Source: Listeria monocytogenes
GTDB lineage: Bacteria > Bacillota > Bacilli > Lactobacillales > Listeriaceae
Assembly: GCF_900187225.1 (NCBI RefSeq)
Contig: NZ_LT906436.1
Span: forward strand, 62,001-126,000
DNA length: 64,000 nucleotides
Direction of reading: 5' to 3'
Shown here: in pieces, positions 56,596 to 64,000 of the stretch
Layout: each line of letters starts with the position of its first letter
Position numbering within the stretch: position 1 is the stretch's first letter
The notes under the pieces: generated by a model
Seen by the model: only the letters and a program-made list of their open reading frames with translations
What the model was told of the DNA's origin: nothing
Database searches by the model: none
Made by a program: the position numbers and the translations under genes

Positions 56596-57012
56596 ATGCA
56601 GGTTTTAGTTTTACCAGAAAATAAGGATATCAATTATATAAAAACGGTCCATGAAGTAAAACGATTTTTTGCGGATTTCGAGAGATTTCGGATGATTACG
56701 GGGTTATCAAAAAAGCCACATTTACTTAGAAATGGTTTTCTGGAAGAGCCGCAGTTTGAGCCGGTAGCATTTTCTGCTAGACATAATAAAGAGGTCATTT
56801 TGGAAGCGCGATGGTTGGTAGAGAAATATACTGAAATGTTGAATCAGATGGATGATTTATATCGAACTATTTTGATGGAATGTTACGTGGAACGAAAACA
56901 AGATGTGGCGGTAATGATGGATTTACCGTATGAAATTGCCCAGTTTAAACGGATAAAAAAACGGGCAGTGCTAGAACTTGCAACGCTAATGGGAATTTTA
57001 GTAAGGAAATGA
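56596..57012 (+). CDS. lmaC: LmaC, ArpU/sigma-like late transcription regulator
   Basis: This 138-aa protein has helical segments in the C-terminal half (LYRTILMECYVERKQDVAVM and AQFKRIKKRAVLEL) that match ArpU-type phage regulators. These have a sigma-region-4-like fold and turn on late genes. It lies 11 bp after lmaD with AAGGAGTG before the ATG. A 277-bp untranslated gap with a long hairpin follows, which makes it the likely activator or antiterminator of the downstream structural genes. Confidence 0.8.
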   Translation: MQVLVLPENKDINYIKTVHEVKRFFADFERFRMITGLSKKPHLLRNGFLEEPQFEPVAFSARHNKEVILEARWLVEKYTEMLNQMDDLYRTILMECYVERKQDVAVMMDLPYEIAQFKRIKKRAVLELATLMGILVRK

Positions 57013-57289
57013 TGATACTTTCGTGATATTTTGAAACATCATTTTCCTATTAATATAGAAGTAAGCTAATTGTCCAGTAAGCGGATGACAATAAAAGCTG
57101 CATCAGAATGAAGGTGCACCGATTTTCTGATAATACATGATGTTTTACAAGAAATTTGTTTTTATGATTGGATTTAAATCCGTTGAGATAAACAAATATT
57201 CTATTTTGGAAAGTAAAGTTCGGAGGAATAAATTATTAAATGTGGTCTTGACCGAACTTTGCTTTCTGTTTTAAAGGAGTGAACGCTTG
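57013..57289. other. Intergenic control region of the monocin structural operon
   Basis: It contains no gene of normal length. A long inverted repeat occupies 57209-57266. The region probably holds the LmaC-dependent late promoter. I could not find a convincing sigma-A hexamer pair close to the hairpin. Confidence 0.5.
57209..57266 (+). promoter_or_regulatory. 15-bp leader hairpin before lmaB
   Basis: GAAAGTAAAGTTCGG (57209-57223) pairs with CCGAACTTTGCTTTC (57252-57266), with one G-T pair and a loop of about 28 bases. The loop contains a GGAGG and a three-codon frame ATG-TGG-TCT-TGA. No T run follows at once, so it is more likely a regulatory or RNA-stability element than a simple terminator. 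Confidence 0.55.
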
Positions 57290-57679
57290 GTGAAGAGTTT
57301 GAGCTTCATGAGAGTTTTGGAAGCAGTGAGAACAATGCTCCAGGAAAAAGGCGGACTAGATGTTTCTATTGTAATGCGTAACCAAGTGGAAATGCCTACA
57401 ACGATGATCGAGATGATTGATCAAGAGGAAGAAGAAAGCCAAACTGCCTGGAAAGAAAAATACCGTTTTGCTATACATCATTATACAAATGAACAGGACT
57501 TAGCGGGGGTCGAGAAGATTGATACGCTTATCCAAATGGGTTTCATTTTGCCCGAGGGATACAAATTAGTCGCAGTTCGACATTGTGGAAAACAAAATTT
57601 AGTCAAAGAAAATACGTTAATTCACGCAAAAACCAGTTTTGAAGTAAGTATTTGTCGTGAGTTAAAAGTAAAAATTTAG
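57290..57679 (+). CDS. lmaB: LmaB, monocin tail-completion or tail-terminator-like protein
   Basis: This 129-aa protein lies directly before the tail tube gene, the place where phages encode tail terminator or head-tail connector proteins. The sequence is mixed alpha/beta with a strand-rich end (SFEVSICRELKVKI). The GTG at 57290 is chosen 8-10 bases after AAAGGAGTG; TTG 57287 is possible. It is part of the lmaBA transcript. I infer tail structure from position; it has also been described as an antigen-operon gene. Confidence 0.75.
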   Translation: MKSLSFMRVLEAVRTMLQEKGGLDVSIVMRNQVEMPTTMIEMIDQEEEESQTAWKEKYRFAIHHYTNEQDLAGVEKIDTLIQMGFILPEGYKLVAVRHCGKQNLVKENTLIHAKTSFEVSICRELKVKI

Positions 57680-57691
57680 GGGGAAATATTA

Positions 57692-58204
57692 ATGGCATTT
57701 GAAGAGAATTTATATTGTGATTATACACCGGGAGCTGCTAAAGCGGTCGCGGGGAAAGATGTAATTTTAGCAGTTTTTAACGCAGCGGGGGATAAACTAT
57801 TGGCTGTTGCGGGCCAACAAGGTCTGACTGTAAACCGTTCTAAAGATAGTATTGAAATTACATCCAAAGATACAGTGGGCGGATGGAAATCCAAAATTGG
57901 CGGTATGAAAGAATGGTCAATTGAAAATGACGGGTTATATGTCGCTGATGCAGAGTCTCACAAAGAATTGGCGAAATATTTCGAAAGTGATAGCCCAGTT
58001 TGCGTGAAAATCATTAATCAAGCATCTAAAAAAGGTCTTTTCGGTGGTTTGGCAATTGTAGCTGACTATAGTTTTGAAGCGCCTTTTGATGAAGCGATGA
58101 CTTACTCTGTAAAACTAGACGGAATGGGCGCGCTTGTTGATTTAACGATTACTGAGGGCGGCGACCAAATGCCCGGCGAAACACCTGTAGCACCAGCAGA
58201 ATAA
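57692..58204 (+). CDS. lmaA: LmaA, major tail tube protein (antigen A)
   Basis: This 170-aa protein of the TP901-1-type major tail tube family has segments LLAVAGQQGLTVNRSKDSIEI and GGWKSKIGGMKEWSIENDG. LmaA is a known immunogenic antigen of L. monocytogenes and forms the tube of the F-type tailocin. The Pro/Glu-rich C-terminal tail (MPGETPVAPAE) is flexible. GGGGGAA precedes the ATG. A hairpin after the stop (58208-58235) probably lowers downstream expression so that tube protein is made in excess. Confidence 0.92.
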   Translation: MAFEENLYCDYTPGAAKAVAGKDVILAVFNAAGDKLLAVAGQQGLTVNRSKDSIEITSKDTVGGWKSKIGGMKEWSIENDGLYVADAESHKELAKYFESDSPVCVKIINQASKKGLFGGLAIVADYSFEAPFDEAMTYSVKLDGMGALVDLTITEGGDQMPGETPVAPAE

Positions 58205-58207
58205 AAT

Positions 58208-58235
58208 AGAAAGCCACTGAAATAAGTGGCTTTCT
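58208..58235 (+). terminator. Partial terminator after the tail tube gene
   Basis: AGAAAGCCACT (58208-58218) and AGTGGCTTTCT (58225-58235) form a perfect 11-bp stem, followed by only a short T/C stretch. It lies 3 bp after lmaA and probably reduces read-through. Confidence 0.7.
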
Positions 58236-58251
58236 CTTAGGAGGAAAATAA

Positions 58252-58554
58252 ATGTTTGAAGTGAATGATACAACTTATATTTTACGATTTAATAAACAAA
58301 AAGTTAAAACGGTGGAATTAACATCAGGGATTAGTTTAGTTGCAGCTTTGACTGCGAATAAAGGGATTTTGAGCTATCAAGTGATTGAAACGCTATTTGT
58401 TTCAGGACTTGTGGAAGAAAAAGGCTTAGTACCTGTAAAACAAAAAGAAGCCTTGGAGATTTTCGATAAATTAGTAGAAGAACAAGGCTTAATTTCCCTT
58501 AATGTAGCTGTTATTGAGAAATTGCAAGAGGATATGGGTTTTTTGTTCCGTTAA
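58252..58554 (+). CDS. Tail assembly chaperone, short form (gpG-like)
   Basis: This 100-aa protein comes from the first tail-assembly-chaperone frame, between tube and tape measure as in all siphophage tails. Helical C-terminal residues 60-100 end in QEDMGFLFR. It coats the tape measure before tube assembly. TTAGGAGG precedes the ATG. Its last codons contain the slippery run GGGTTTTTTG. Termination gives this short form, while -1 slippage gives the 249-aa fusion. Confidence 0.85.
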   Translation: MFEVNDTTYILRFNKQKVKTVELTSGISLVAALTANKGILSYQVIETLFVSGLVEEKGLVPVKQKEALEIFDKLVEEQGLISLNVAVIEKLQEDMGFLFR

Positions 58555-59000
58555 AACAGATTGAATTTGAGTATTTTGGTGCTGAGGACGAAGAAGTGGA
58601 TAGTGAAATGAACCATGATTTTGATTTGGAAAAACAGTTCGCTTTTTTTGTAGTCAATTTTCAAATGTCCAAGCATGATTTTGAAGAACTTACTGAAGTG
58701 GAGAAAAATTTCATCATGAAAGAATGGGAAAACAAGGTGATTTTTGAATCTACTATGCTTCGAAATGCAGTTTTAAATGCGGAACAAAATCTCAATCGAA
58801 AACGAAATTCACGTTTTATCGACTTGCATAAAAAACGTCAGAAGAAAGCCGATGTTAATTATACAGTAAATGCACTTCAAGCAATTTCCGATAATGAAGC
58901 GAAGGAAGGTAAAGCGTGGATTGATCGGATTTATGGTGCAAATGGGTTGCGAAGACCTAAAAATAAAGAAGAAAGGGGGAAAATGAATGGCGGAGTCTAA
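58252..59000 (+). CDS. Tail assembly chaperone, -1 frameshift fusion (gpG-T-like)
   Basis: After a -1 shift at 58536-58545 the first frame continues without a stop through FVPLKQIEFEYFGAEDEEVD into the second frame, giving 249 aa. The second part is charged and helical with a basic end (NGLRRPKNKEERGK). In siphophages the fused chaperone binds tube protein and recruits it to the tape measure. A separate start in the second frame (GTG 58596) has no ribosome binding site, which supports frameshifting as the mode of expression. It overlaps the tape-measure gene by 14 bp. Confidence 0.85.
58536..58545 (+). promoter_or_regulatory. Programmed -1 ribosomal frameshift site
   Basis: The sequence GGGTTTTTTG is read as GGT-TTT-TTG in the first frame. 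It contains two overlapping X-XXY-YYZ heptamers (GGGTTTT and TTTTTTG). The first frame stops 6 bases later (TAA 58552-58554), and the -1 frame is open for 152 codons. Confidence 0.85.
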
Positions 59001-60855
59001 AAGTATTACATTTGAACTGAACGAGAGCGTTTTAACAGCGCAAGTTGGCAGGCTAGATGAGATGGCGATGGTTGTAGAGCGGCGGTTTTCAGAGCTCAAA
59101 ATGACTATTGAAGATGTTGGAAATGCTGATCCAGGTTCGAAAATTTCCGAATCTTTAGGTGGGCTGCAGTCTGGGCTTGGCACGATTAGTTCGGCGTTTG
59201 GACAGCTGGGTTCTAGTAGTGAGGCGATTACATCCGGATTCGGTACTGCGGTTGGTTCTGTTGGTGGAATCACGGATGCGTTTAAAAATCTAGGTTCAAG
59301 TGTGCAAAATGGTACGTTATTTTCAAGCTTGGCGACTGGAATTGGTGGCATGAGTACGATGCTTGGTGGAGTATCTGGCGGCGTTCAAGGAATTACAAAT
59401 CTAGCTAGTGGATTTATGGAATTGAAGAATCATTTAGGCGGTTTGATGTCTTCTATTGGCGGCGTTGGTGGAATTATGGGTAAACTGACTTCTCCAATGG
59501 GGTTAGTAATTATCGGGATTGTTGCGCTAGTTGCTGCTTTTACGTACTTGATGACGACGAATGAATCGTTCCGAAATACCGTGATGTCAGTCGTAACGCA
59601 GGTTGCGCAGTTGTTCGGGCAACTTGTCGCTAGTTTAATGCCGATTATTATGCAAATTGTTACTGCGGTTATGCAAATTGGTGCCGCGTTAATGCCGATG
59701 GTTATGCAGTTTATTAGCTTTTTTGCCCAGTTGTTAGCTCAATTAATGCCATTTATTAATATGCTGATTTCTATGCTTATGCCTGTTATTATGCAGATTG
59801 TTCAAGTTGTTATGTCGCTTGTTTCAGCGTTATTACCAAGCATTATGACAGTGATCCAAGGCATTATGAGTGTTATTCAATTTTTAATTCCGATAATTAT
59901 GCAAATCGCGACGGTGGTTGTACAAATTGTTGTAACGATTATTTCTTATATAAGTAAAATTATGCCGATTGTTATGACGATTATTGGCGTTATTGTTTCG
60001 ATTATCACAACGATTATTAGTTACGTCGTTATTATTGCGACGACGATTGCTAGTGTTATTGGGAAAATTATTAGCTTTATTGCGAGTGTTATTACGGCGG
60101 TTATCGGGATTGTGCAACCAATTATTGCCTTTATTACCAATATCTTTACGACTATCGTGACAATTATTGGTGCAGCTTTCCAAATGGTATTTACTGTTGC
60201 ATCCAAAATTTGGAATTCCATTATGTCGACTATTTCCGGAATTATTGACGGAATCAAAGCAGTCATCACAGGTATTTCTACTACAGTTTCATCAGTGTTT
60301 AACGGAGTGAAGCGCATTATTACAGGTGTTTTTGACGGAATCAAAAGTGCTTGGGGTGGTTTAACTGATTTTGTGGGAAATATTTTCGATGGTGTTTCAA
60401 GTGCAATTCAAACAGTGGTAGACAATGTCAAAGGTTTTGTAAACGTGGTAATTCGAGGGATTAATGGAGCCATTGGTTTAATTAATAAGATTCCAGGAGT
60501 TGAAATCGGCAAAATACCGCAATTAATTTCCGGAACAACAAATTTCCAAGGTGGCTTTGCTCGAATGAATGAAGGCGGCCGAGGTGAAATGGTTGTTTTA
60601 CCGTCTGGTTCTCAAGTAATTCCGCACGATGCAACGATGAAATACGCAAGAGAAAGTGCGCGCGGAAATAAATCAATGCTTTACACGAGTCAAGGCGCTG
60701 ATTTGGCTAGAGTTGAAAATCTTCTCGAGCGCTTACTACAAAAAAATCCTGTAATCAAAATGGATGACAAAGTGGTAGCTGAGGTAGTTAGCCGTAATCA
60801 AGCTAACTCATTTGATCAGTACAACTATACAATGGGAGGTGCAGCTTATTCATGA
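58987..60855 (+). CDS. Tail tape measure protein
   Basis: This 622-aa protein has a glycine/serine-rich N-terminal third and a very hydrophobic middle (about 165-400) made of Met/Ile/Val-rich repeats with IMPIVM- or LMPxIM-like units. The C-terminal part includes the FDGIKSAWGGLTDFV-type repeats of phage tape measures. The length is short for a phage (tail length about 90-100 nm by the usual 1.5 A per residue rule). The ATG follows GAAAGGGGG by 6-7 bases. It overlaps the chaperone gene by 14 bp and the Dit gene by ATGA. Confidence 0.93.
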   Translation: MAESKSITFELNESVLTAQVGRLDEMAMVVERRFSELKMTIEDVGNADPGSKISESLGGLQSGLGTISSAFGQLGSSSEAITSGFGTAVGSVGGITDAFKNLGSSVQNGTLFSSLATGIGGMSTMLGGVSGGVQGITNLASGFMELKNHLGGLMSSIGGVGGIMGKLTSPMGLVIIGIVALVAAFTYLMTTNESFRNTVMSVVTQVAQLFGQLVASLMPIIMQIVTAVMQIGAALMPMVMQFISFFAQLLAQLMPFINMLISMLMPVIMQIVQVVMSLVSALLPSIMTVIQGIMSVIQFLIPIIMQIATVVVQIVVTIISYISKIMPIVMTIIGVIVSIITTIISYVVIIATTIASVIGKIISFIASVITAVIGIVQPIIAFITNIFTTIVTIIGAAFQMVFTVASKIWNSIMSTISGIIDGIKAVITGISTTVSSVFNGVKRIITGVFDGIKSAWGGLTDFVGNIFDGVSSAIQTVVDNVKGFVNVVIRGINGAIGLINKIPGVEIGKIPQLISGTTNFQGGFARMNEGGRGEMVVLPSGSQVIPHDATMKYARESARGNKSMLYTSQGADLARVENLLERLLQKNPVIKMDDKVVAEVVSRNQANSFDQYNYTMGGAAYS

Positions 60856-61670
60856 GTGACTTGTTTTTAGAATTAAATGGAAAAGTGCATTCGCTTAGTG
60901 AGACATTTCCAGGTCTTTCTGTACAAGAAGTTTCGAGACAAAGTCCCCAGTTAAGCATGGAAACTGCTGAAATAGCTGGGACTGATGGGGTTATCCCGGG
61001 AATGACCCAATTTAAACCGTTTATCTTTTCAGCAAAATGTAATTTGCAAGCACTTGATATTCCAGATTATCATTTGGCAGTCAGAGAAATTTATGAATTT
61101 TTATTTCAACGGGATAGTTATTATATTTGGAGCGATCAAATGCCAGGAATTCGGTATGAGGTGCATCCTAAACCAGTTGATTTTAGTCGAGAATCGGATC
61201 GTGTTGGTTTACTCACTATAGAATTTGATGTATTTAAAGGCTATGCGGAGTCACGTGGCACGAGCCTTGACCCAATGACTTTTGAAGTGGATTTATGGCA
61301 GATGGGAATGAATTTATCGAACCGTGATGATTTATTTTATGTTTTTAGAGAAAATACATTTCGGGTCTATAATGCGGGGAGCGACCGTGTTAATCCACTG
61401 ATGCGACATGAATTGGATATTGCTATGACGGCGAATGGGACACCAACGATTCATAATCTTACAACGGGAGAATCCTTCGAGTATCGGAAAGAGCTACAAA
61501 AAACAGATGTTTTACTGTTAAACAATATTTATCCACTTGTTAATAACCGCCGTGTTGGAAAAGATACCAATCATGGGATTATCACCCTTGAAAAAGGCTG
61601 GAACGATTTTGAAATCAAAGGTGTAACGGATGTAACGATTGCTTTTAATTTTCCGTTCATTTATCGGTAG
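60852..61670 (+). CDS. Distal tail protein (Dit-like)
   Basis: This 272-aa baseplate hub protein has an N-terminal Dit domain of the siphophage type (about 1-140; pattern MTQFKPFIFSAKC, LFQRDSYYIW). A C-terminal galectin- or jelly-roll-like domain follows (about 150-272), ending in a strand-rich AFNFPFIYR. It connects the tube to the tip. The ATG overlaps the tape-measure stop by 4 bp. The next gene starts 9 bp after the stop. Confidence 0.88.
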   Translation: MSDLFLELNGKVHSLSETFPGLSVQEVSRQSPQLSMETAEIAGTDGVIPGMTQFKPFIFSAKCNLQALDIPDYHLAVREIYEFLFQRDSYYIWSDQMPGIRYEVHPKPVDFSRESDRVGLLTIEFDVFKGYAESRGTSLDPMTFEVDLWQMGMNLSNRDDLFYVFRENTFRVYNAGSDRVNPLMRHELDIAMTANGTPTIHNLTTGESFEYRKELQKTDVLLLNNIYPLVNNRRVGKDTNHGIITLEKGWNDFEIKGVTDVTIAFNFPFIYR

Positions 61671-61679
61671 GTGATAGAT

Positions 61680-62816
61680 ATGGATTATGTGATTATTCAA
61701 AGTATGGACAAAGAAGTGGAAGAGATTCTAACAGACATTGATTACGGCTCCTTTTCCTACGATTATGAAAAAAATACAAGTCGTGCTATTTCGTTTACTG
61801 TGAACAAAACGAAACAGAATGCAGCAATTTTTGACTTGGTAGGAAATGAAGCAATTTTAACATATCAAGGGCAGCAATTTGTTATTAAAAAATGTACGCC
61901 AAAATCTATTGGAGGAACAATTTCAAAGCAGATTACGGCCCAGCATATTTGTTATACAGTGCAAGATCATGTGCAGTATAACGTGAAATCTGGACGAAAA
62001 AAATATTCGATTCAAACGGTATTGGAATTTGCGTTACAAGATAATGTACTAGGATTTTCTTATGAAATTCAAGGGAGTTTTCCTTTAGTTGAATTAGAGG
62101 ACTTAGGAAATAAAAATGGCTTAGAGCTAGTGAATTTATGTTTGGAAGAATTCGGAGCAATTTTATTTGCAGATAATAAAAAGCTTTATTTTTACGATGA
62201 AAAAAGTTGGTATGTAAGGACAGAGAAGCAATTTCGTTATTTATATAATACAGAAGAAGTTTCGGTGGATACGAACACAGACAATTTGAAGACGGAGATA
62301 AAATGTTACGGCAAGCAAAAAGAGAATGCCGATAAGCTGACTGGAGATAATAAGTACATGGCGGTTGTCACGTATACTTCGCCAAATGAGGCTATTTACG
62401 GGAAACGAATGGCAAATGCTAAAAGTGATGACAAAATCACGAACAATGATGACTTATTAATTTTTGCAAAGAAGCAAATTCTAGATGTTCCGGAGACGGC
62501 GCTTACTATCGCTTACAAAGGAAAAGAACCTGTTTCAGAGCGGGATGTTTGGTATTTCATTCATGAACCGATGGGGTTTGAAACAGAAGTAAAAGTAACG
62601 AAAATTAAATCGAGTCATCCTTGGAGTAAGAAGTTTCAAGAAATTGGCTTCAGTAATTCGCGACGGGATATGGTCCGAATTCAAACGCAAATTGCTAATC
62701 AAGTGAAAAAAGCGAGCGTAGATACAAATAAAATTAATTCGTTTTCGAGCATCGCAATGAATGCTTATGATTCACGAATTTTAACGGAAGTAGTAGGTGT
62801 GGTAGATGGCGACTGA
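61680..62816 (+). CDS. Tail tip protein (Tal/phage endopeptidase-tail N-terminal type)
   Basis: This 378-aa protein has the gp44/Tal-like N-terminal fold shared by siphophage tail-associated proteins (DYVIIQSMDKEVEEIL, later FVIKKC and TAQHICYTV). It lacks a long C-terminal lysin or peptidase part; Tal proteins of infecting phages often run to 600-1000 aa. That suits a particle which only has to reach and open the membrane. ATG 61680 is chosen with AGGTGATAG upstream; GTG 61671 is possible. The stop overlaps the next gene by 11 bp. Confidence 0.85.
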   Translation: MDYVIIQSMDKEVEEILTDIDYGSFSYDYEKNTSRAISFTVNKTKQNAAIFDLVGNEAILTYQGQQFVIKKCTPKSIGGTISKQITAQHICYTVQDHVQYNVKSGRKKYSIQTVLEFALQDNVLGFSYEIQGSFPLVELEDLGNKNGLELVNLCLEEFGAILFADNKKLYFYDEKSWYVRTEKQFRYLYNTEEVSVDTNTDNLKTEIKCYGKQKENADKLTGDNKYMAVVTYTSPNEAIYGKRMANAKSDDKITNNDDLLIFAKKQILDVPETALTIAYKGKEPVSERDVWYFIHEPMGFETEVKVTKIKSSHPWSKKFQEIGFSNSRRDMVRIQTQIANQVKKASVDTNKINSFSSIAMNAYDSRILTEVVGVVDGD

Positions 62817-63105
62817 AATTAGAGTGTTAAAAAATGTAGATGATACAGTTTTCTATCCGAAGACACATGTAACGGCCGTGGAAGGTTTAGACTCGGCTAC
62901 AACTACTACATCTGGATTAATGCCCGCCAGCGACAAAACGAAATTAAATGGAATCGAAGCTAATGCAGAAAAAAACAATGTGACTGCAATCGATATTGCC
63001 AATTGGAATAAAAAACAGGACGCAATTTTGGTTTCTGAAAATGGTTCTAATTTCAAAATAACTGTCACAAATGCTGGTGAACTAAAGGCAACAAAAGTGG
63101 AATAG
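62806..63105 (+). CDS. Small baseplate or fibre protein with FYPxTHV motif
   Basis: This 99-aa protein has an N-terminus (TEIRVLKNVDDTVFYPKTHVTAV) that shares its pattern with the last gene of the window (FYPETHVAGIVGL). The middle (TTTTSGLMPASDKTKLNGIEANA) is the tail-fibre 'SGFMSAEDKTKL'-type repeat common in listerial phage fibres. It would be a trimeric tip or adaptor for the receptor-binding protein. It starts inside the tail tip gene. Confidence 0.8.
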   Translation: MATEIRVLKNVDDTVFYPKTHVTAVEGLDSATTTTSGLMPASDKTKLNGIEANAEKNNVTAIDIANWNKKQDAILVSENGSNFKITVTNAGELKATKVE

Positions 63106-63119
63106 GAAGGAGGTTGCGT

Positions 63120-63695
63120 ATGAAGTTGGATTTATGGAAATGGGAAATGCTTCTTCAAGGTCGAGAATTTAGAAATAAAACAAATGACAACTGGCAAAAA
63201 TTGATGGATTGGTCCGATTTTATTTCAACAGGTTTAAGCGCGATTTATGTCTATGTAAATAAAGCGGATGCTACCTTAAATAACAAAATTGATACCGTGG
63301 ATAAAGCAGTAAATGCAAGGGTTAATGAGCTGATTAGCGGGACAGAGCAGCTAAGTGAAGTGGTTGATGCGAGATCAGATGCGTTTGGTGCACGATATCC
63401 TGTGCTAAGAGAACGTTTAAACCAAGAACAGCTTAACTTTAGCAAAAAGAGCACGATTCAATTTGATGCGAGTACTATCATAAGTATGGAAAAACAAGAT
63501 ATTGGGCTGCTAACAAGTAAAAAAATCTCAGAAGCGCAAACCGTATGTTTTTTAAATATATCAAGCCTCGATGAAGAAGCAGATATTGTTCTTGAAAAAA
63601 CAGGTGAGACAAGCTTCTCAGACAATTTAACGAGCCTAGTCTTTGCGAAAATTGGAACGAATGAACGCTACCAAATGGAGCCAGTTGGTGCATAA
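63120..63695 (+). CDS. Baseplate upper-like or fibre-connector protein
   Basis: This 191-aa protein starts MKLDLWKWEMLLQGREFRNKTNDNW, the type found in Listeria phage baseplate proteins (BppU-like, before the receptor-binding proteins). A long helix follows (about 50-105) with NARVNELISG. The C-terminus is beta-rich. It probably anchors the receptor-binding fibres. The AGGAGG site is 5-6 bases before the ATG at 63120. A 14-bp gap separates it from the downstream gene. Confidence 0.75.
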   Translation: MKLDLWKWEMLLQGREFRNKTNDNWQKLMDWSDFISTGLSAIYVYVNKADATLNNKIDTVDKAVNARVNELISGTEQLSEVVDARSDAFGARYPVLRERLNQEQLNFSKKSTIQFDASTIISMEKQDIGLLTSKKISEAQTVCFLNISSLDEEADIVLEKTGETSFSDNLTSLVFAKIGTNERYQMEPVGA

Positions 63696-63709
63696 AGGAG
63701 GAGTGAGCG

Positions 63710-64000
63710 ATGACTGAAATAAAGCGAATGCTACAGACAAAAGAAGATAATTCAAAAGAACAATTTTATCCAGAGACGCATGTTGCGGGGATTGTCGGGT
63801 TGACAGAATATGTGTCAGGTCAGCTTCCGACGGGTGTGGTCAGTGTGAATGGTAAGGCAGGTCGCGTGTTACTGGATGCTGAAGACGTTCACGCTGCAAA
63901 AAAAAGCCACACCCATGAAGTCGCAACATACACTACGGATGGCTTTATGAGTTCTTTTGATAAACAAAAGATTGATCAATTAGTTTCACCGGAAGCTGGC
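63710..64000 (+). CDS. Tail fibre or receptor-binding protein, 5' part (truncated by window)
   Basis: The frame is open from ATG 63710 to the window edge (97 codons), with AAAGGAGGAG 8 bases upstream. It begins with TEIKRMLQTKEDNSKEQFYPETHVAGIVGL, related to the gene at 62806. It continues with VVSVNGKAGRVLLDAEDVHA and TYTTDGFMSSFDKQKIDQL, both typical phage tail-fibre modules. It is probably the receptor-binding protein that sets monocin target range; the rest lies outside the window. Confidence 0.85.
   Translation, partial: MTEIKRMLQTKEDNSKEQFYPETHVAGIVGLTEYVSGQLPTGVVSVNGKAGRVLLDAEDVHAAKKSHTHEVATYTTDGFMSSFDKQKIDQLVSPEAG

Noticed and set aside
59884-60344. Long minus-strand frames within the tape measure gene
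   Set aside because: They mirror the repetitive Met/Ile codons and give Asn-rich, low-complexity proteins. They have no ribosome binding sites and lie fully inside a well-supported gene.

Overview
The window reads as a chromosomal segment of Listeria, almost certainly L. monocytogenes. The evidence is low GC content, Firmicutes-type ribosome binding sites, and a gene order I recognise: ess type VII secretion genes, mptACD, a ChiB-like chitinase, a PdeD-like EAL protein, and the lmaDCBA/monocin region. Family and strain equivalents are given from memory, because no search was possible.

Layout. (1) 1-14212 is a type VII secretion (T7SS) locus. It holds the 3' end of esaA, then essA, esaB, essB and essC, followed by a strain-variable cargo module. 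The module has small helical secretion-partner-like proteins, a 320-aa candidate effector with a glycine-rich membrane segment, small membrane proteins that could be immunity factors, two lipoproteins sharing an almost identical 5' third, and a broken toxin-like tail. (2) 14450-18021 holds a PEP mutase/isocitrate lyase family enzyme, an Ada-type DNA methylation repair/regulator protein, a pentapeptide-repeat protein and a 2-hydroxyacid dehydrogenase. (3) 18109-20157 is a tRNA-Lys(CTT) followed by an LXG-like gene fragment and a two-gene cassette: a membrane protein and a ThsB-like TIR protein, which is a candidate phage-defence module. (4) 20394-22222 holds a small membrane protein and an aldo/keto reductase-MerR pair with a 19-bp-spacer promoter.

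(5) 22613-38328 is the most unusual block. A single operon-like run of nine genes encodes two large membrane-anchored extracytoplasmic proteins with fibronectin-III-like repeats and an F1-type ATPase (alpha, gamma, beta, short epsilon). It also encodes a b-delta fusion stator protein, a c-subunit-like protein and a five-helix membrane protein. No a subunit is visible, and the c-like protein has valine (V60) where the ion-binding glutamate should be. It therefore looks like a rotary ATPase that does not pump ions and may drive something across the membrane. Paralogous Crp/Fnr-type regulators flank it on both sides.

(6) 38424-47781 holds the mannose/glucose PTS operon mptACD with a sigma-54 promoter and repeated upstream activator motifs. 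It is followed by DUF956, DUF2200, an ArsR/monooxygenase/nitroreductase group, the GH18 chitinase with a sigma-54-like upstream element, and a ROK protein. (7) 47806-54927 holds a heterodimeric ABC exporter with one degenerate ATP site, an AraC regulator, an HSL-type esterase, a c-di-GMP phosphodiesterase and a Crp/Fnr regulator. (8) 55146-64000 is the left part of the monocin, an F-type phage-tail-like bacteriocin: ImmA-like protease and cI-like repressor, divergent promoter, lmaDCBA, tail-assembly chaperones joined by a canonical -1 frameshift site, tape measure, distal tail protein, tail-tip protein and small baseplate or fibre proteins. The last gene runs off the window.
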